Assembly: GCA_029563245.1 (NCBI GenBank)
Contig: JAKQSG010000045.1
Location: forward strand, 1 to 10,173
Length of the DNA: 10,173 bases
Direction: 5' to 3'
Source of the DNA: Candidatus Omnitrophota bacterium
Lineage (GTDB): Bacteria; Omnitrophota; Gorgyraeia; Gygaellales; Profunditerraquicolaceae
Part shown: piece by piece, positions 1 through 6,274 of the stretch
Position numbering within the stretch: the first letter of the stretch is position 1
How the letters are laid out: each line of letters begins with the position of its first letter
Made by a program: the position numbers and the translations under genes
Notes under the pieces: model-generated
Seen by the model: the letters and a program-made list of their open reading frames with translations, nothing else
Databases searched by the model: none
Told to the model about the DNA's origin: nothing

Positions 1-1214
1 GTAGGGTTATAATATTCTTCCCTAAGCAAAAGAACAACAACATCCGCATCCTGTTCGATAGCCCCGGATTCCCTCAAATCAGACAATTGAGGGCGGTGGT
101 CAGTCCTGGACTCTACCGCACGGGATAACTGGCTAATAGCCACGATAGGCACCCTTAATTCCCTGGCCAAGGCCTTAAGGGACCGGGAGATCTCCGATAT
201 CTCCTGCTGCCTGCTCTCTACCGCACTTGAACCCCTCATAAGCTGCATATAGTCCAAGACAATGAATTTAATATCCTGCTGCGCCTTAAGCCTGCGTGCC
301 TTAGCCCGCAGCTCCATAACCGAAATACCGGGAGTATCATCTATGAATATCGGGGCCTCTGATAATTTACCTGCAGCGGCGGTAAGCTTAGGCCAATCAG
401 ATGTAGCAAGATAACCTGTGCGCACCTTCTGGGCGTCAACCCGTGCATGTGAACAAAGCATCCTCTGAGCAAGCTGCTCCTTAGACATCTCTAGGCTGAA
501 TACAGCCGTAGGAATTTTCTCCACAATCCCCGCATGCTCAATCATGCCTAAGGCAAAAGCACTCTTGCCCATGGAAGGCCTTCCGGCAACAACGATTAAA
601 TCCGATTCCTGAAGGCCTGCCGTCTTAATATCAAAGTCTATATAACCTGTGGGTATTCCGGTGACATGGGCCTTTTTGCGATATAACGAATCGATGGTCT
701 CAATGCTATCTGAAACAATCTCCTTGATATGCAGGTAGGATCCCTGGGACTTCCTCTCTCTTACCTCAAAAATAAACCTTTCCGCATTGTCAACTACTTC
801 GTCAATGTTGCCTTCACTCTCGTAACAAAGCGAAATAATCTTTGTGGCATTATTAATCAGTGTCCTTAAAATGCTTTTTTCTTTTACGATATGGACATAG
901 TGACCGATATTAGCGGAACTGGGGACAGAATTAGCCAAGGCCGTAAGATAGCTTGCCCCGCCTACATCATCAATGATGCCTTCTCGTTTTAAGGCATCGG
1001 TTAAAGTAATAAGATCTACTGCCTTATTGGCGCTATATAAATCTGAAATAACCTGAAATATCTTTTGGTGGGAATCTTTGTAGAAGAAATTCCGATCCAG
1101 CTTTTCAACCGCCGTAGCGATTGCCTCTTCGTCCAGGAGCATAGAACCTAATACCGCCATTTCGGCATCAAGGTTTTGAGGAGTAATCTTTTCTATCTGC
1201 TGATTGCCGGGCAT
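1..1214 (-). CDS. dnaB: Replicative DNA helicase DnaB, C-terminus cut by window edge
   Basis: Hexameric ATP-driven helicase that unwinds DNA at the replication fork and recruits primase. My translation gives about 404 residues, starting MPGNQQIEKITPQNLDAEMA. The N-terminal primase-interacting domain comes first. The RecA-like core follows, with Walker A GRPSMGKSA (near 547-573), FSLEMS (near 484-501), Walker B IFIDDTPG (near 321-345), VLDYMQL in the H3 region (near 239-259) and SQLSR (near 119-135). The reading frame ends at EEYYNPT at the window edge, so probably only a few dozen C-terminal residues are missing. The ATG lies one base after the rplI stop (TAAAATG). No clear Shine-Dalgarno sequence precedes it, which suggests coupled re-initiation. 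No intein interrupts the visible motifs. The family call is secure. Confidence 0.97.
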   Translation of the reverse strand, partial: MPGNQQIEKITPQNLDAEMAVLGSMLLDEEAIATAVEKLDRNFFYKDSHQKIFQVISDLYSANKAVDLITLTDALKREGIIDDVGGASYLTALANSVPSSANIGHYVHIVKEKSILRTLINNATKIISLCYESEGNIDEVVDNAERFIFEVRERKSQGSYLHIKEIVSDSIETIDSLYRKKAHVTGIPTGYIDFDIKTAGLQESDLIVVAGRPSMGKSAFALGMIEHAGIVEKIPTAVFSLEMSKEQLAQRMLCSHARVDAQKVRTGYLATSDWPKLTAAAGKLSEAPIFIDDTPGISVMELRAKARRLKAQQDIKFIVLDYMQLMRGSSAVESRQQEISEISRSLKALARELRVPIVAISQLSRAVESRTDHRPQLSDLRESGAIEQDADVVVLLLREEYYNP

Positions 1215-1215
1215 T

Positions 1216-1659
1216 TTATTTTTTGACAACCCAAACTTTTAATTTTGAGCTTACTTCCGGATGAAGCTTAAGCGATATTTCATAAATACCCAAGGCCTTA
1301 ATAGGCTCTTCCATTACAAGGCAAGATTTCTCAATCTCAATTCCCTCGTTCTTTAAAGCCGCACAGATATCAACCTCTGAAATGCTTCCGTAAAGGCTGC
1401 CATCTTCCTGCACAAGTACCGGGATATTAAGAGAGAATTTATCTAAACGAGATTTTAATTCTTCGGCTACACCCTTCTTCTTTTCAAGCTCCAGAACCAT
1501 CTTCTCCTGATCTTGCTTTAATTTCTTCAAATTACCTGCATTTGCCTCTATTGCGAAACCTTTGGGTAAAAGAAAATTACGGGCAAAACCGTCTTTTACT
1601 TTTATCAAGGATTTGGCCTTACCAATTTTTTCTACGTCTTTAATCAGTATAACTTTCAT
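1216..1659 (-). CDS. rplI: Large-subunit ribosomal protein bL9
   Basis: Structural protein of the 50S subunit. It binds 23S rRNA near the L1 stalk and spans two domains joined by a long helix. The 147 residues match the usual length of about 149. The N-terminal domain begins MKVILIKDVEKIGKAKSLIK and contains the L9 signature with GFARNFLLPKG (residues 24-34). A charged connecting helix follows (about 41-75). The C-terminal domain contains GSLYGSIS, the usual L9 motif. The ATG is preceded by a purine-rich GAGAGG site (1665-1670) about five bases upstream. The gene lies 21 nt after rpsR and 1 nt before dnaB. The rpsR-rplI-dnaB order is widespread in bacteria. Confidence 0.97.
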   Translation of the reverse strand: MKVILIKDVEKIGKAKSLIKVKDGFARNFLLPKGFAIEANAGNLKKLKQDQEKMVLELEKKKGVAEELKSRLDKFSLNIPVLVQEDGSLYGSISEVDICAALKNEGIEIEKSCLVMEEPIKALGIYEISLKLHPEVSSKLKVWVVKK

Positions 1660-1680
1660 CTTATCCTCTCTTAAGCGCTT

Positions 1681-1959
1681 TTAGCGCGTATAGGGTAATA
1701 AAGAAACAAACCTGGACTTGGTTATCGCCTCAGCTATAAGCCTTTGGTGCTTGGCACAGTTACCCGAATAACGACGGGAGACAATTTTCCCTCTTTCGGT
1801 AATAAATGCTTCCAGCCTCTTGCCATCTTTATAATCAAGTGATGTTACCTTATCCACGCATAAACGGCAGAATTTCTTCCTGGCTATTATATGCGCAGAG
1901 CGTTTTTTCTCTCCTAATTTACCCTTAGAGAATGCCTTTACCTTTGTTTTAACTTTCAT
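1681..1959 (-). CDS. rpsR: Small-subunit ribosomal protein bS18, zinc-binding (Cys+) form
   Basis: 30S platform protein that pairs with S6. From the ATG at 1959 the product is 92 residues. It has the S18 core: RKKFCRLC, LDYKD, ITERGKIVSRR, AKHQR and LLPYTR at the C-terminus. Cys31, Cys34, Cys68 and His71 form a plausible zinc site, as in the cysteine-containing S18 variants; E. coli S18 lacks most of these residues. The start is ambiguous. GTG at 1980 would give 99 residues and ATG at 1965 gives 94. I prefer 1959 because GAGG at 1969-1972 sits nine bases upstream of it but only three upstream of 1965. The 5' end overlaps the ssb 3' end by 11 nt with this start, or 32 nt with the GTG. Confidence 0.94.
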   Translation of the reverse strand: MKVKTKVKAFSKGKLGEKKRSAHIIARKKFCRLCVDKVTSLDYKDGKRLEAFITERGKIVSRRYSGNCAKHQRLIAEAITKSRFVSLLPYTR

Positions 1960-2392
1960 TTCCATCAGCCTCGCTTTCACCTAACCATGTTGATTCTGTT
2001 GACGGCTCGCCGGATACTTCCTCTATCGCCTCTGCCGGTGCGGCCTGTGTTCTTCCTTGCCCGGGAGCACCTAAAAACTGTACCCTCTCTGCCCTAACCT
2101 CTATAACATTACGCTTAGCTCCAGTGTTATCCTCCCAGGAACGGGACTGAAGCCTTCCCTCAATAAAAACACTGCTTCCTTTATGCAGATACTGATTACA
2201 GGTCTCCGCCTGCTTATTCCATACTACGGCGGTTATAAAACAGACTTCTTCCTTCAATTCTTGGTTTTTGTCCTTATACCTGCGGTTAACCGCAAGCCTT
2301 AAATTCGCTACTGCCGCCCCCGAAGGAGTATAACGAAGCTCCGGGTCCTTGGTTAAGTTACCCATCAATAAAACCTTGTTATAGCTTGCCAT
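1949..2392 (-). CDS. ssb: Single-stranded DNA-binding protein, without the usual DDIPF tip
   Basis: OB-fold protein that coats single-stranded DNA in replication, recombination and repair. Residues 1-108 or so are the SSB domain: MASYNKVLLMGNLTKDPELR, then NLRLAVNRRYKD, FITAVVWNKQAE, YLHKGSSVFIEGRLQSRSW and VIEVRAERVQFLG. The tail, about 109-147, is Ala/Glu/Ser-rich and ends GESEADGNES. It is acidic but lacks the terminal hydrophobic Ile-Pro-Phe tip through which most bacterial SSBs recruit partner proteins. The total of 147 residues is within the family range. A good AGGAG site (2398-2402) lies five bases before the ATG. The last codons overlap the start of rpsR. Position between rpsF and rpsR is the usual housekeeping ssb locus. 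Confidence 0.95.
   Translation of the reverse strand: MASYNKVLLMGNLTKDPELRYTPSGAAVANLRLAVNRRYKDKNQELKEEVCFITAVVWNKQAETCNQYLHKGSSVFIEGRLQSRSWEDNTGAKRNVIEVRAERVQFLGAPGQGRTQAAPAEAIEEVSGEPSTESTWLGESEADGNES
1969..1972 (-). promoter_or_regulatory. Ribosome binding site for rpsR, inside the ssb coding end
   Basis: GAGG on the minus strand, nine bases upstream of the ATG at 1959 and only three upstream of the in-frame ATG at 1965. It lies inside the last ssb codons and favours the shorter S18. The call rests on spacing alone. Confidence 0.5.
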
Positions 2393-2408
2393 AAAATCTC
2401 CTATTTAA

Positions 2409-2696
2409 TTACTCTAGTTTTGAGATAAGAACCCTTAAAATATCTTCATTAAGTTTATATGCATGCCTAATATCCTTTATAGCCAGCGGATTAAGAGAAA
2501 AATTCAAGAGATAATAAATACCTTCCATGTATTTCTTGATCGGGAAATAAAGCTTTCTCTTCTCGGACCATATGGCGCCCTGGTTAACAATCCCGTTGTG
2601 TTTTGTGACAACATCATTAAGTTGCTGAAAAAGGGTGTTTTTCTCCTCTTCAGATAAATCAGGCCTAACTATAAACATTGCTTCATACTTATTCAT
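2409..2696 (-). CDS. rpsF: Small-subunit ribosomal protein bS6
   Basis: 30S platform protein that forms a complex with S18 on 16S rRNA. The 95-residue product begins MNKYEAMFIVRPDLSEEE, the S6 signature. It continues through GKL-type strand residues (SEKRKLYFPIKKYMEGIYYLLNF), split here as SEKRKLYFPIK and YMEGIYYLLNF, and ends DILRVLISKLE. It fits the usual 95-135 residue range and lacks the acidic tail that E. coli S6 carries. It lies 14 nt after the pth stop with a strong Shine-Dalgarno site between them, and 16 nt before ssb. Confidence 0.96.
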   Translation of the reverse strand: MNKYEAMFIVRPDLSEEEKNTLFQQLNDVVTKHNGIVNQGAIWSEKRKLYFPIKKYMEGIYYLLNFSLNPLAIKDIRHAYKLNEDILRVLISKLE

Positions 2697-2704
2697 GCCT
2701 TACG

Positions 2705-2710
2705 CTCCTT
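2705..2710 (-). promoter_or_regulatory. Strong Shine-Dalgarno site for rpsF
   Basis: AAGGAG on the minus strand, eight bases before the rpsF ATG and immediately after the pth stop. It is one of the best matches to the anti-Shine-Dalgarno sequence in this window, consistent with high S6 output. Confidence 0.8.
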
Positions 2711-3283
2711 TTATATATCTTTACGGTTAAAACTATTCATGGCGCAATCAACGCCTTCTTCCGCCCATTCCTTGCAGCATTGGGCAGCCCTATCAATAAT
2801 CCCCGGAAGATTAGCCTTCTCCCTGCGATTAAAACGGGCAAGGACAAAATCACTGGCATTTTTATCCGACGGCCTGCCTATTCCTATGCGTATACGGTTA
2901 AAATCATTTCTTCCTTTAAGGATTCCTATTATAGATTCAACGCCTCGGTGCCCTGCGGAAACCCCGGATGAACGGATTTTAATCCTGCCAAACTCCAGGT
3001 CTAAATCATCATATACTACCAAAAGATCGGATACCGCTACCTTGTACTTTTTAAGCAAGTGCCTGACCGCTTCGCCGGATAAATTCATGTAAGTAAGCGG
3101 CAAGGCCAAGATTACACCTAAAGAATCAAACCTTATTTTGACTGATAACGCCTGTACTCCTTTTTCTTTTTTCAGCGTTACCTTGTGCATCTTAGCGAGA
3201 TACCTGACAACCTCAAAACCGATATTATGCCTTGAGCCGACATACTGTAAGCCCGGATTACCTAACCCTACAATGAGCTTCAC
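2711..3283 (-). CDS. pth: Peptidyl-tRNA hydrolase
   Basis: Releases peptides from peptidyl-tRNA that drops off the ribosome, recycling tRNA. The 190-residue product matches the bacterial Pth family: MKLIVGLGNPG at the N-terminus, RHNIGFEVV with catalytic His19, LTYMNLSG with Asn67, YDDLDLEFG with Asp92, and RIRIGIGRP. The substrate-binding loop reads AGHRG (110-114), with Arg113 where E. coli has Asn114. The start codon is GTG, placed by the family N-terminus. It overlaps the rplY stop as GTGA (3280-3283), which suggests translational coupling to rplY. The rplY-pth pairing is very common in bacteria. In this context Pth could rescue peptidyl-tRNA left after ribosome stalling; that link is inference. 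Confidence 0.96.
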   Translation of the reverse strand: MKLIVGLGNPGLQYVGSRHNIGFEVVRYLAKMHKVTLKKEKGVQALSVKIRFDSLGVILALPLTYMNLSGEAVRHLLKKYKVAVSDLLVVYDDLDLEFGRIKIRSSGVSAGHRGVESIIGILKGRNDFNRIRIGIGRPSDKNASDFVLARFNRREKANLPGIIDRAAQCCKEWAEEGVDCAMNSFNRKDI

Positions 3284-3975
3284 TTCTTCTCTTTATTTTC
3301 TTTCTCTTCCGGTTCTTTGCCCTCAGCAGCAACCTCTTTCTTCTCTTTAATTACCTCAGGTTCCTGAGCACCCTCTCCCTCTACCGGCTCAGCTGGCACC
3401 TCCTCCTTCATCGGAGCAGCGATAGAAAGAATAATCGCCTCCGGGTCATTCAATATTTCAGCTCCCGGCGGCACAGCTATATCTTTAATATGAACTGAAT
3501 CCCCTAACTTAAGCGTAGAGACATCTATCTCTATCTCCTGCGGGATATTGGTAGGCAAACACTCTACCTCTATCTCCCAAAGCATATGTTCTAAGGAACC
3601 GCCCTCTAGCTTAACGCCAACCGGCTCACCCTTAGTCACTACGGGAACATTAACCTTGATCTTTTTGGTTAAGGAAATCTGGTTGAAATCTACATGCATG
3701 ATATCTCCGTGGACAGGATCATGCTGAATCTCCCTGATAATGCAGGGGCGAGATTTATGATTTTTATCATCCTTGATGCGGACATTAATTACAACGCCTT
3801 CAATTCTGTGCTGATGGACCAGCTGCACCAGTTGACGGTGCGACAGCTTAAGCGGCAGGGCATCCTTGCCTTCAGAATAAATCACTGCCGGGACAAAACC
3901 CTGATCCCTTAAACCTTTAGTCTTGCCTCTTCCTATCTCCTCCCTTACCTGCGCGTCCAAAAATAATTCGTCCAT
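3280..3975 (-). CDS. rplY: Large-subunit ribosomal protein bL25 / general stress protein Ctc
   Basis: Binds 5S rRNA in the 50S subunit. The 231-residue product is the long, two-domain Ctc type. The N-terminal L25 domain (about 1-95) contains REEIGRGKTKGLRDQGFVPA, VIYSEGKD and HDPVHGDIMHVDF. The C-terminal TL5-like domain (about 96-188) contains IKVNVPVVTKGEPVGVK and GGSLEHMLWEIEVECLP, and ends near DPEAIILSI. A disordered Glu/Lys/Pro/Ala-rich tail follows (about 190-231). The start at 3975 has a GGAG site eight bases upstream. The gene begins 22 nt after the prs stop, and its own stop overlaps the pth GTG. The prs-rplY-pth order is conserved in both Firmicutes and Proteobacteria. Confidence 0.95.
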   Translation of the reverse strand: MDELFLDAQVREEIGRGKTKGLRDQGFVPAVIYSEGKDALPLKLSHRQLVQLVHQHRIEGVVINVRIKDDKNHKSRPCIIREIQHDPVHGDIMHVDFNQISLTKKIKVNVPVVTKGEPVGVKLEGGSLEHMLWEIEVECLPTNIPQEIEIDVSTLKLGDSVHIKDIAVPPGAEILNDPEAIILSIAAPMKEEVPAEPVEGEGAQEPEVIKEKKEVAAEGKEPEEKENKEKK

Positions 3976-3997
3976 AACTTTAGCTCCGTTTTCTTAG

Positions 3998-4936
3998 TTA
4001 ATCAAATAAACAGCTTATCGACTCTTCGTTATGTATCCTCTTGATTGCCTCCGCCAAAAGGCTGGCTATAGTAAGAACCTTAATCCGCGGGTGCTCTTTA
4101 CTCTTGGGCAAAGGGATACTATCCGTAATAACCAGTTCTTTCAAATTTTTGCAATTATCCAAACGCTCTATAGCATCCCCCGATAAAACTCCGTGGGATA
4201 TAGCAGCGTAAATATTCTTAGCGCCTGCCTTCTTTAGTGCCTCTACCCCTTCAAAGAGCGAACTTCCGGTAGCCACCAGATCATCTACTATAATCGCATT
4301 CTTACCTTCAACCGTACCCAAGATATGCATCGCCTCCGTCTTCTCCGGAGACTCACGCCTCTTATCGATAATAGCCAAAGGGACCCCTAGTCTTTTAGCA
4401 TAAGCGCGGGCAGTTTTAATCCCTCCTACGTCGGGAGAGACAGCCACCGAATTCTTTATATCCAGGCTCTTAAAATAATCAGTAAACACCCCTACAGAAA
4501 AAAGATGATCCACCGGTATATCGAAGAAGCCCTGAATCTGCCCTGCATGCAAGTCCATGGTTAATACCCTGTTAGCCCCGGCAACAGTCAAAAGATTAGC
4601 CACCAATTTTGCAGTTATAGGCACGCGGGGCTGGTCTTTCCTGTCCTGGCGGGCATATCCAAAATAAGGGATTACTGCGGTAATACGCGCAGAGGAAGCC
4701 CTTCTTAAGGCATCCATCATAATCAAAAGCTCCATCAGGTTCTCGTTCGCCGGAGGGCAGGTAGGCTGTATTATAAATACATCTTTACCGCGGACATTAT
4801 CATTAATTTTAACTCTTACCTCTCCTTCACTGAACCTCGTAACTAAAGCAGCACATAGCTTTGTTTTAAGGCATTTGCAGATATCCTCTGCCAAACCCTG
4901 ATGCGCATTACCGCTGAATATCGCTAATTTATCCAT
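3998..4936 (-). CDS. prs: Ribose-phosphate pyrophosphokinase (PRPP synthetase)
   Basis: Makes PRPP from ribose 5-phosphate and ATP, feeding purine, pyrimidine, NAD, histidine and tryptophan synthesis. The 312 residues match the class I family. Visible motifs are FSEGEVRVKINDNVRG (35-50), the ATP-binding flexible loop YARQDRK (94-100), the metal-site His in DLHAGQIQGFFD (128-139), SPDVGG (167-172) and DKRR with catalytic Lys192 and Arg194. The ribose-phosphate loop reads VDDLVATGSS (217-226), where most bacterial Prs enzymes have VDDxIDT(A/G)GT. The C-terminus SCLFD is typical. The start has GAAGGG six bases upstream, inside the end of glmU, and the two genes are 2 nt apart. Confidence 0.96.
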   Translation of the reverse strand: MDKLAIFSGNAHQGLAEDICKCLKTKLCAALVTRFSEGEVRVKINDNVRGKDVFIIQPTCPPANENLMELLIMMDALRRASSARITAVIPYFGYARQDRKDQPRVPITAKLVANLLTVAGANRVLTMDLHAGQIQGFFDIPVDHLFSVGVFTDYFKSLDIKNSVAVSPDVGGIKTARAYAKRLGVPLAIIDKRRESPEKTEAMHILGTVEGKNAIIVDDLVATGSSLFEGVEALKKAGAKNIYAAISHGVLSGDAIERLDNCKNLKELVITDSIPLPKSKEHPRIKVLTIASLLAEAIKRIHNEESISCLFD

Positions 4937-4938
4937 AT

Positions 4939-6192
4939 CTATCCCTTCTTTTTTAGAATCCTCGCCGGAACCCCTACTGCAGTCTTGCCATCAGGTATAT
5001 CCCTTATCACTACTGCGCCTGCACCGGTTTTTGCCCCTCTGCCCACTTTAACCGGAGCAACCATAACTGTATCAGAACCGATAAAAACTTTATCTTTTAT
5101 AACCGTATTGTTCTTGTTTATACCGTCAAAATTGGCGGTAACTGTACCCGCTCCGATATTAACAGAATTTCCCACCCTGCTATCTGCTATATAGCAAAAA
5201 TGCTTAGCAAAGGTATTTTTACCGATTTTAGCGCGGGTAATCTCCAGGAAATTACCGAGGGTTACATCATCTAATACACGCGTCCCTTCCCTTAAGCGCG
5301 CGAAGGGGCCTATAAAACAACGTTTTCCGATTTTAACACCACTTTCGATAACTGTAAAGGGATAAATAACCGAGTCCTGCCCTATCTTAGACCCGTAATT
5401 TATGAAGGTAGAACCCGGGTCAATTATAGAAACACCCTTAAGCATGAAATCTTCGTTTAGCCTTGAATGCATTAGAATATTTGCCTTAGCCAGCTCTACT
5501 CTCGAGTTTATCCCCATAGCCTCATCTACATCTTCAATCTTCACCCCTTCAATAAGCCCACCCCTGGAATAGAGTATCTTAATAACATCGGTAAGGTAAT
5601 ACTCTTTCTTTTTGTTATCCGCCCTGACCTTTCCTAATGCCGACTCCAGGCTCTTCTTATTAAAACACATAATCCCGGTATTAATCTCTTTGATATCCTT
5701 ATCAAAATCATCCGCTTCCTTTTCTTCTACTATCCCACATACGGCAAAGTATCTATCGCGCAAAACCCTTCCGTAACCCCTAGGCTTCTTCAAATCTGCG
5801 GTCAATAAAGTTACGTCGGCATCATTTTCAAGATGCCTCTTAATAAGGCCCTTCACCGTCTCTTTTTTTAACAAGGGGACATCGCCGTAAAGAATCACTA
5901 CCGTACCGGTAAAACCTTTTAGCTCTTTTAATGATACCTTAACCGCATCCGCAGTCCCGGCAAGCCGTTTTTGGACGGCAACCTTGACTCTGGCAGGAAT
6001 TTCTTTTCTGACCACCTGGTGCTTATGGCCCAATACGGCAACTATCCTCTTGGGATTTAAGGAAAACGCTAAATCCACTACATACCCTAGCATAGGCCGG
6101 CCACAGACCTTATGCAAAACCTTAGGGGTAGAGGATTTCATCCTTACTCCCTTACCCGCTGCCAGAATTATGATTGCTATATCTTTAGTCAT
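4939..6192 (-). CDS. glmU: Bifunctional GlcN-1-P acetyltransferase / GlcNAc-1-P uridyltransferase, compact form
   Basis: Acetylates glucosamine 1-phosphate and then couples it to UTP to give UDP-GlcNAc for peptidoglycan and lipid A. The N-terminal pyrophosphorylase domain has ILAAGKGVRMKSSTPKVLH (9-27), GTADA (79-83), LYGDVPLL with metal-binding Asp104, and EINTGI. The C-terminal left-handed beta-helix acetyltransferase domain has IGPFARLREG, LGNFLEITRAKIG, and AKHFCYIADS with the catalytic His. NIGAGTVTANFDG and FIGSDTVMVAPV follow. At 417 residues it is shorter than E. coli GlmU (456). The main loss is about 34 residues in the early helix coils, plus a shorter C-terminus. The ATG lies 11 nt after the tRNA-Gln 3' end. 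Confidence 0.95.
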   Translation of the reverse strand: MTKDIAIIILAAGKGVRMKSSTPKVLHKVCGRPMLGYVVDLAFSLNPKRIVAVLGHKHQVVRKEIPARVKVAVQKRLAGTADAVKVSLKELKGFTGTVVILYGDVPLLKKETVKGLIKRHLENDADVTLLTADLKKPRGYGRVLRDRYFAVCGIVEEKEADDFDKDIKEINTGIMCFNKKSLESALGKVRADNKKKEYYLTDVIKILYSRGGLIEGVKIEDVDEAMGINSRVELAKANILMHSRLNEDFMLKGVSIIDPGSTFINYGSKIGQDSVIYPFTVIESGVKIGKRCFIGPFARLREGTRVLDDVTLGNFLEITRAKIGKNTFAKHFCYIADSRVGNSVNIGAGTVTANFDGINKNNTVIKDKVFIGSDTVMVAPVKVGRGAKTGAGAVVIRDIPDGKTAVGVPARILKKKG

Positions 6193-6203
6193 CTCTCTTA
6201 AAG
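6193..6203 (-). promoter_or_regulatory. 11-nt leader and ribosome binding site of glmU, next to tRNA-Gln
   Basis: This short spacer between the tRNA discriminator base and the glmU ATG contains the purine-rich AAGAGAG directly before the start. If the tRNA 3' end is cut out of the transcript, the glmU-prs mRNA would begin with this 11-nt leader. Confidence 0.5.
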
Positions 6204-6274
6204 TTGCCCGGTGAGGATTCGAACCTCAACAGTCAGACCCAAATTCTGATGTGCTACCATTACACTACCGGGCA
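6204..6274 (-). tRNA. tRNA-Gln (anticodon UUG)
   Basis: A 71-nt cloverleaf folds cleanly. The acceptor stem is TGCCCGG pairing with CCGGGCA. The D arm is GTGT-AATGGTA-GCAC. The anticodon stem is TCAGA/TCTGA with loop ATTTGGG, giving TTG at positions 34-36, which reads CAA and by wobble CAG. The variable loop is CTGT. The T arm is TGAGG-TTCGAAT-CCTCA and the discriminator is A. The weak U1-A72 pair is a known glutamine identity feature. CCA is not encoded; CTT follows, so a nucleotidyltransferase must add it. The first ten bases lie inside spoVG, including its stop codon. A tRNA-Gln between ispE and prs is also found in many Proteobacteria. Confidence 0.97.

Noticed and set aside
1..1214. Intein in DnaB
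   Set aside because: Walker A and the later helicase motifs are contiguous in the visible frame with no insertion.
1671..1680. AAGCGCTT palindrome after rpsR as a terminator
   Set aside because: It is eight bases with no loop and no following T run, and sits just before the rplI ribosome binding site.
2697..2711. S6:S18-binding leader RNA upstream of rpsF
   Set aside because: Only 14 nt separate pth and rpsF, too short for that structured leader. Any copy would have to lie in the pth coding end and I could not see one.
2678..3350. Several overlapping plus-strand frames opposite pth
   Set aside because: They run antisense to a clearly conserved enzyme and show no family motifs, so they are treated as shadows.
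6204..6274. tRNA-Gln as an integration (att) site
   Set aside because: There is no integrase, no repeated tRNA 3' end and no accessory genes; both flanks are conserved housekeeping genes.
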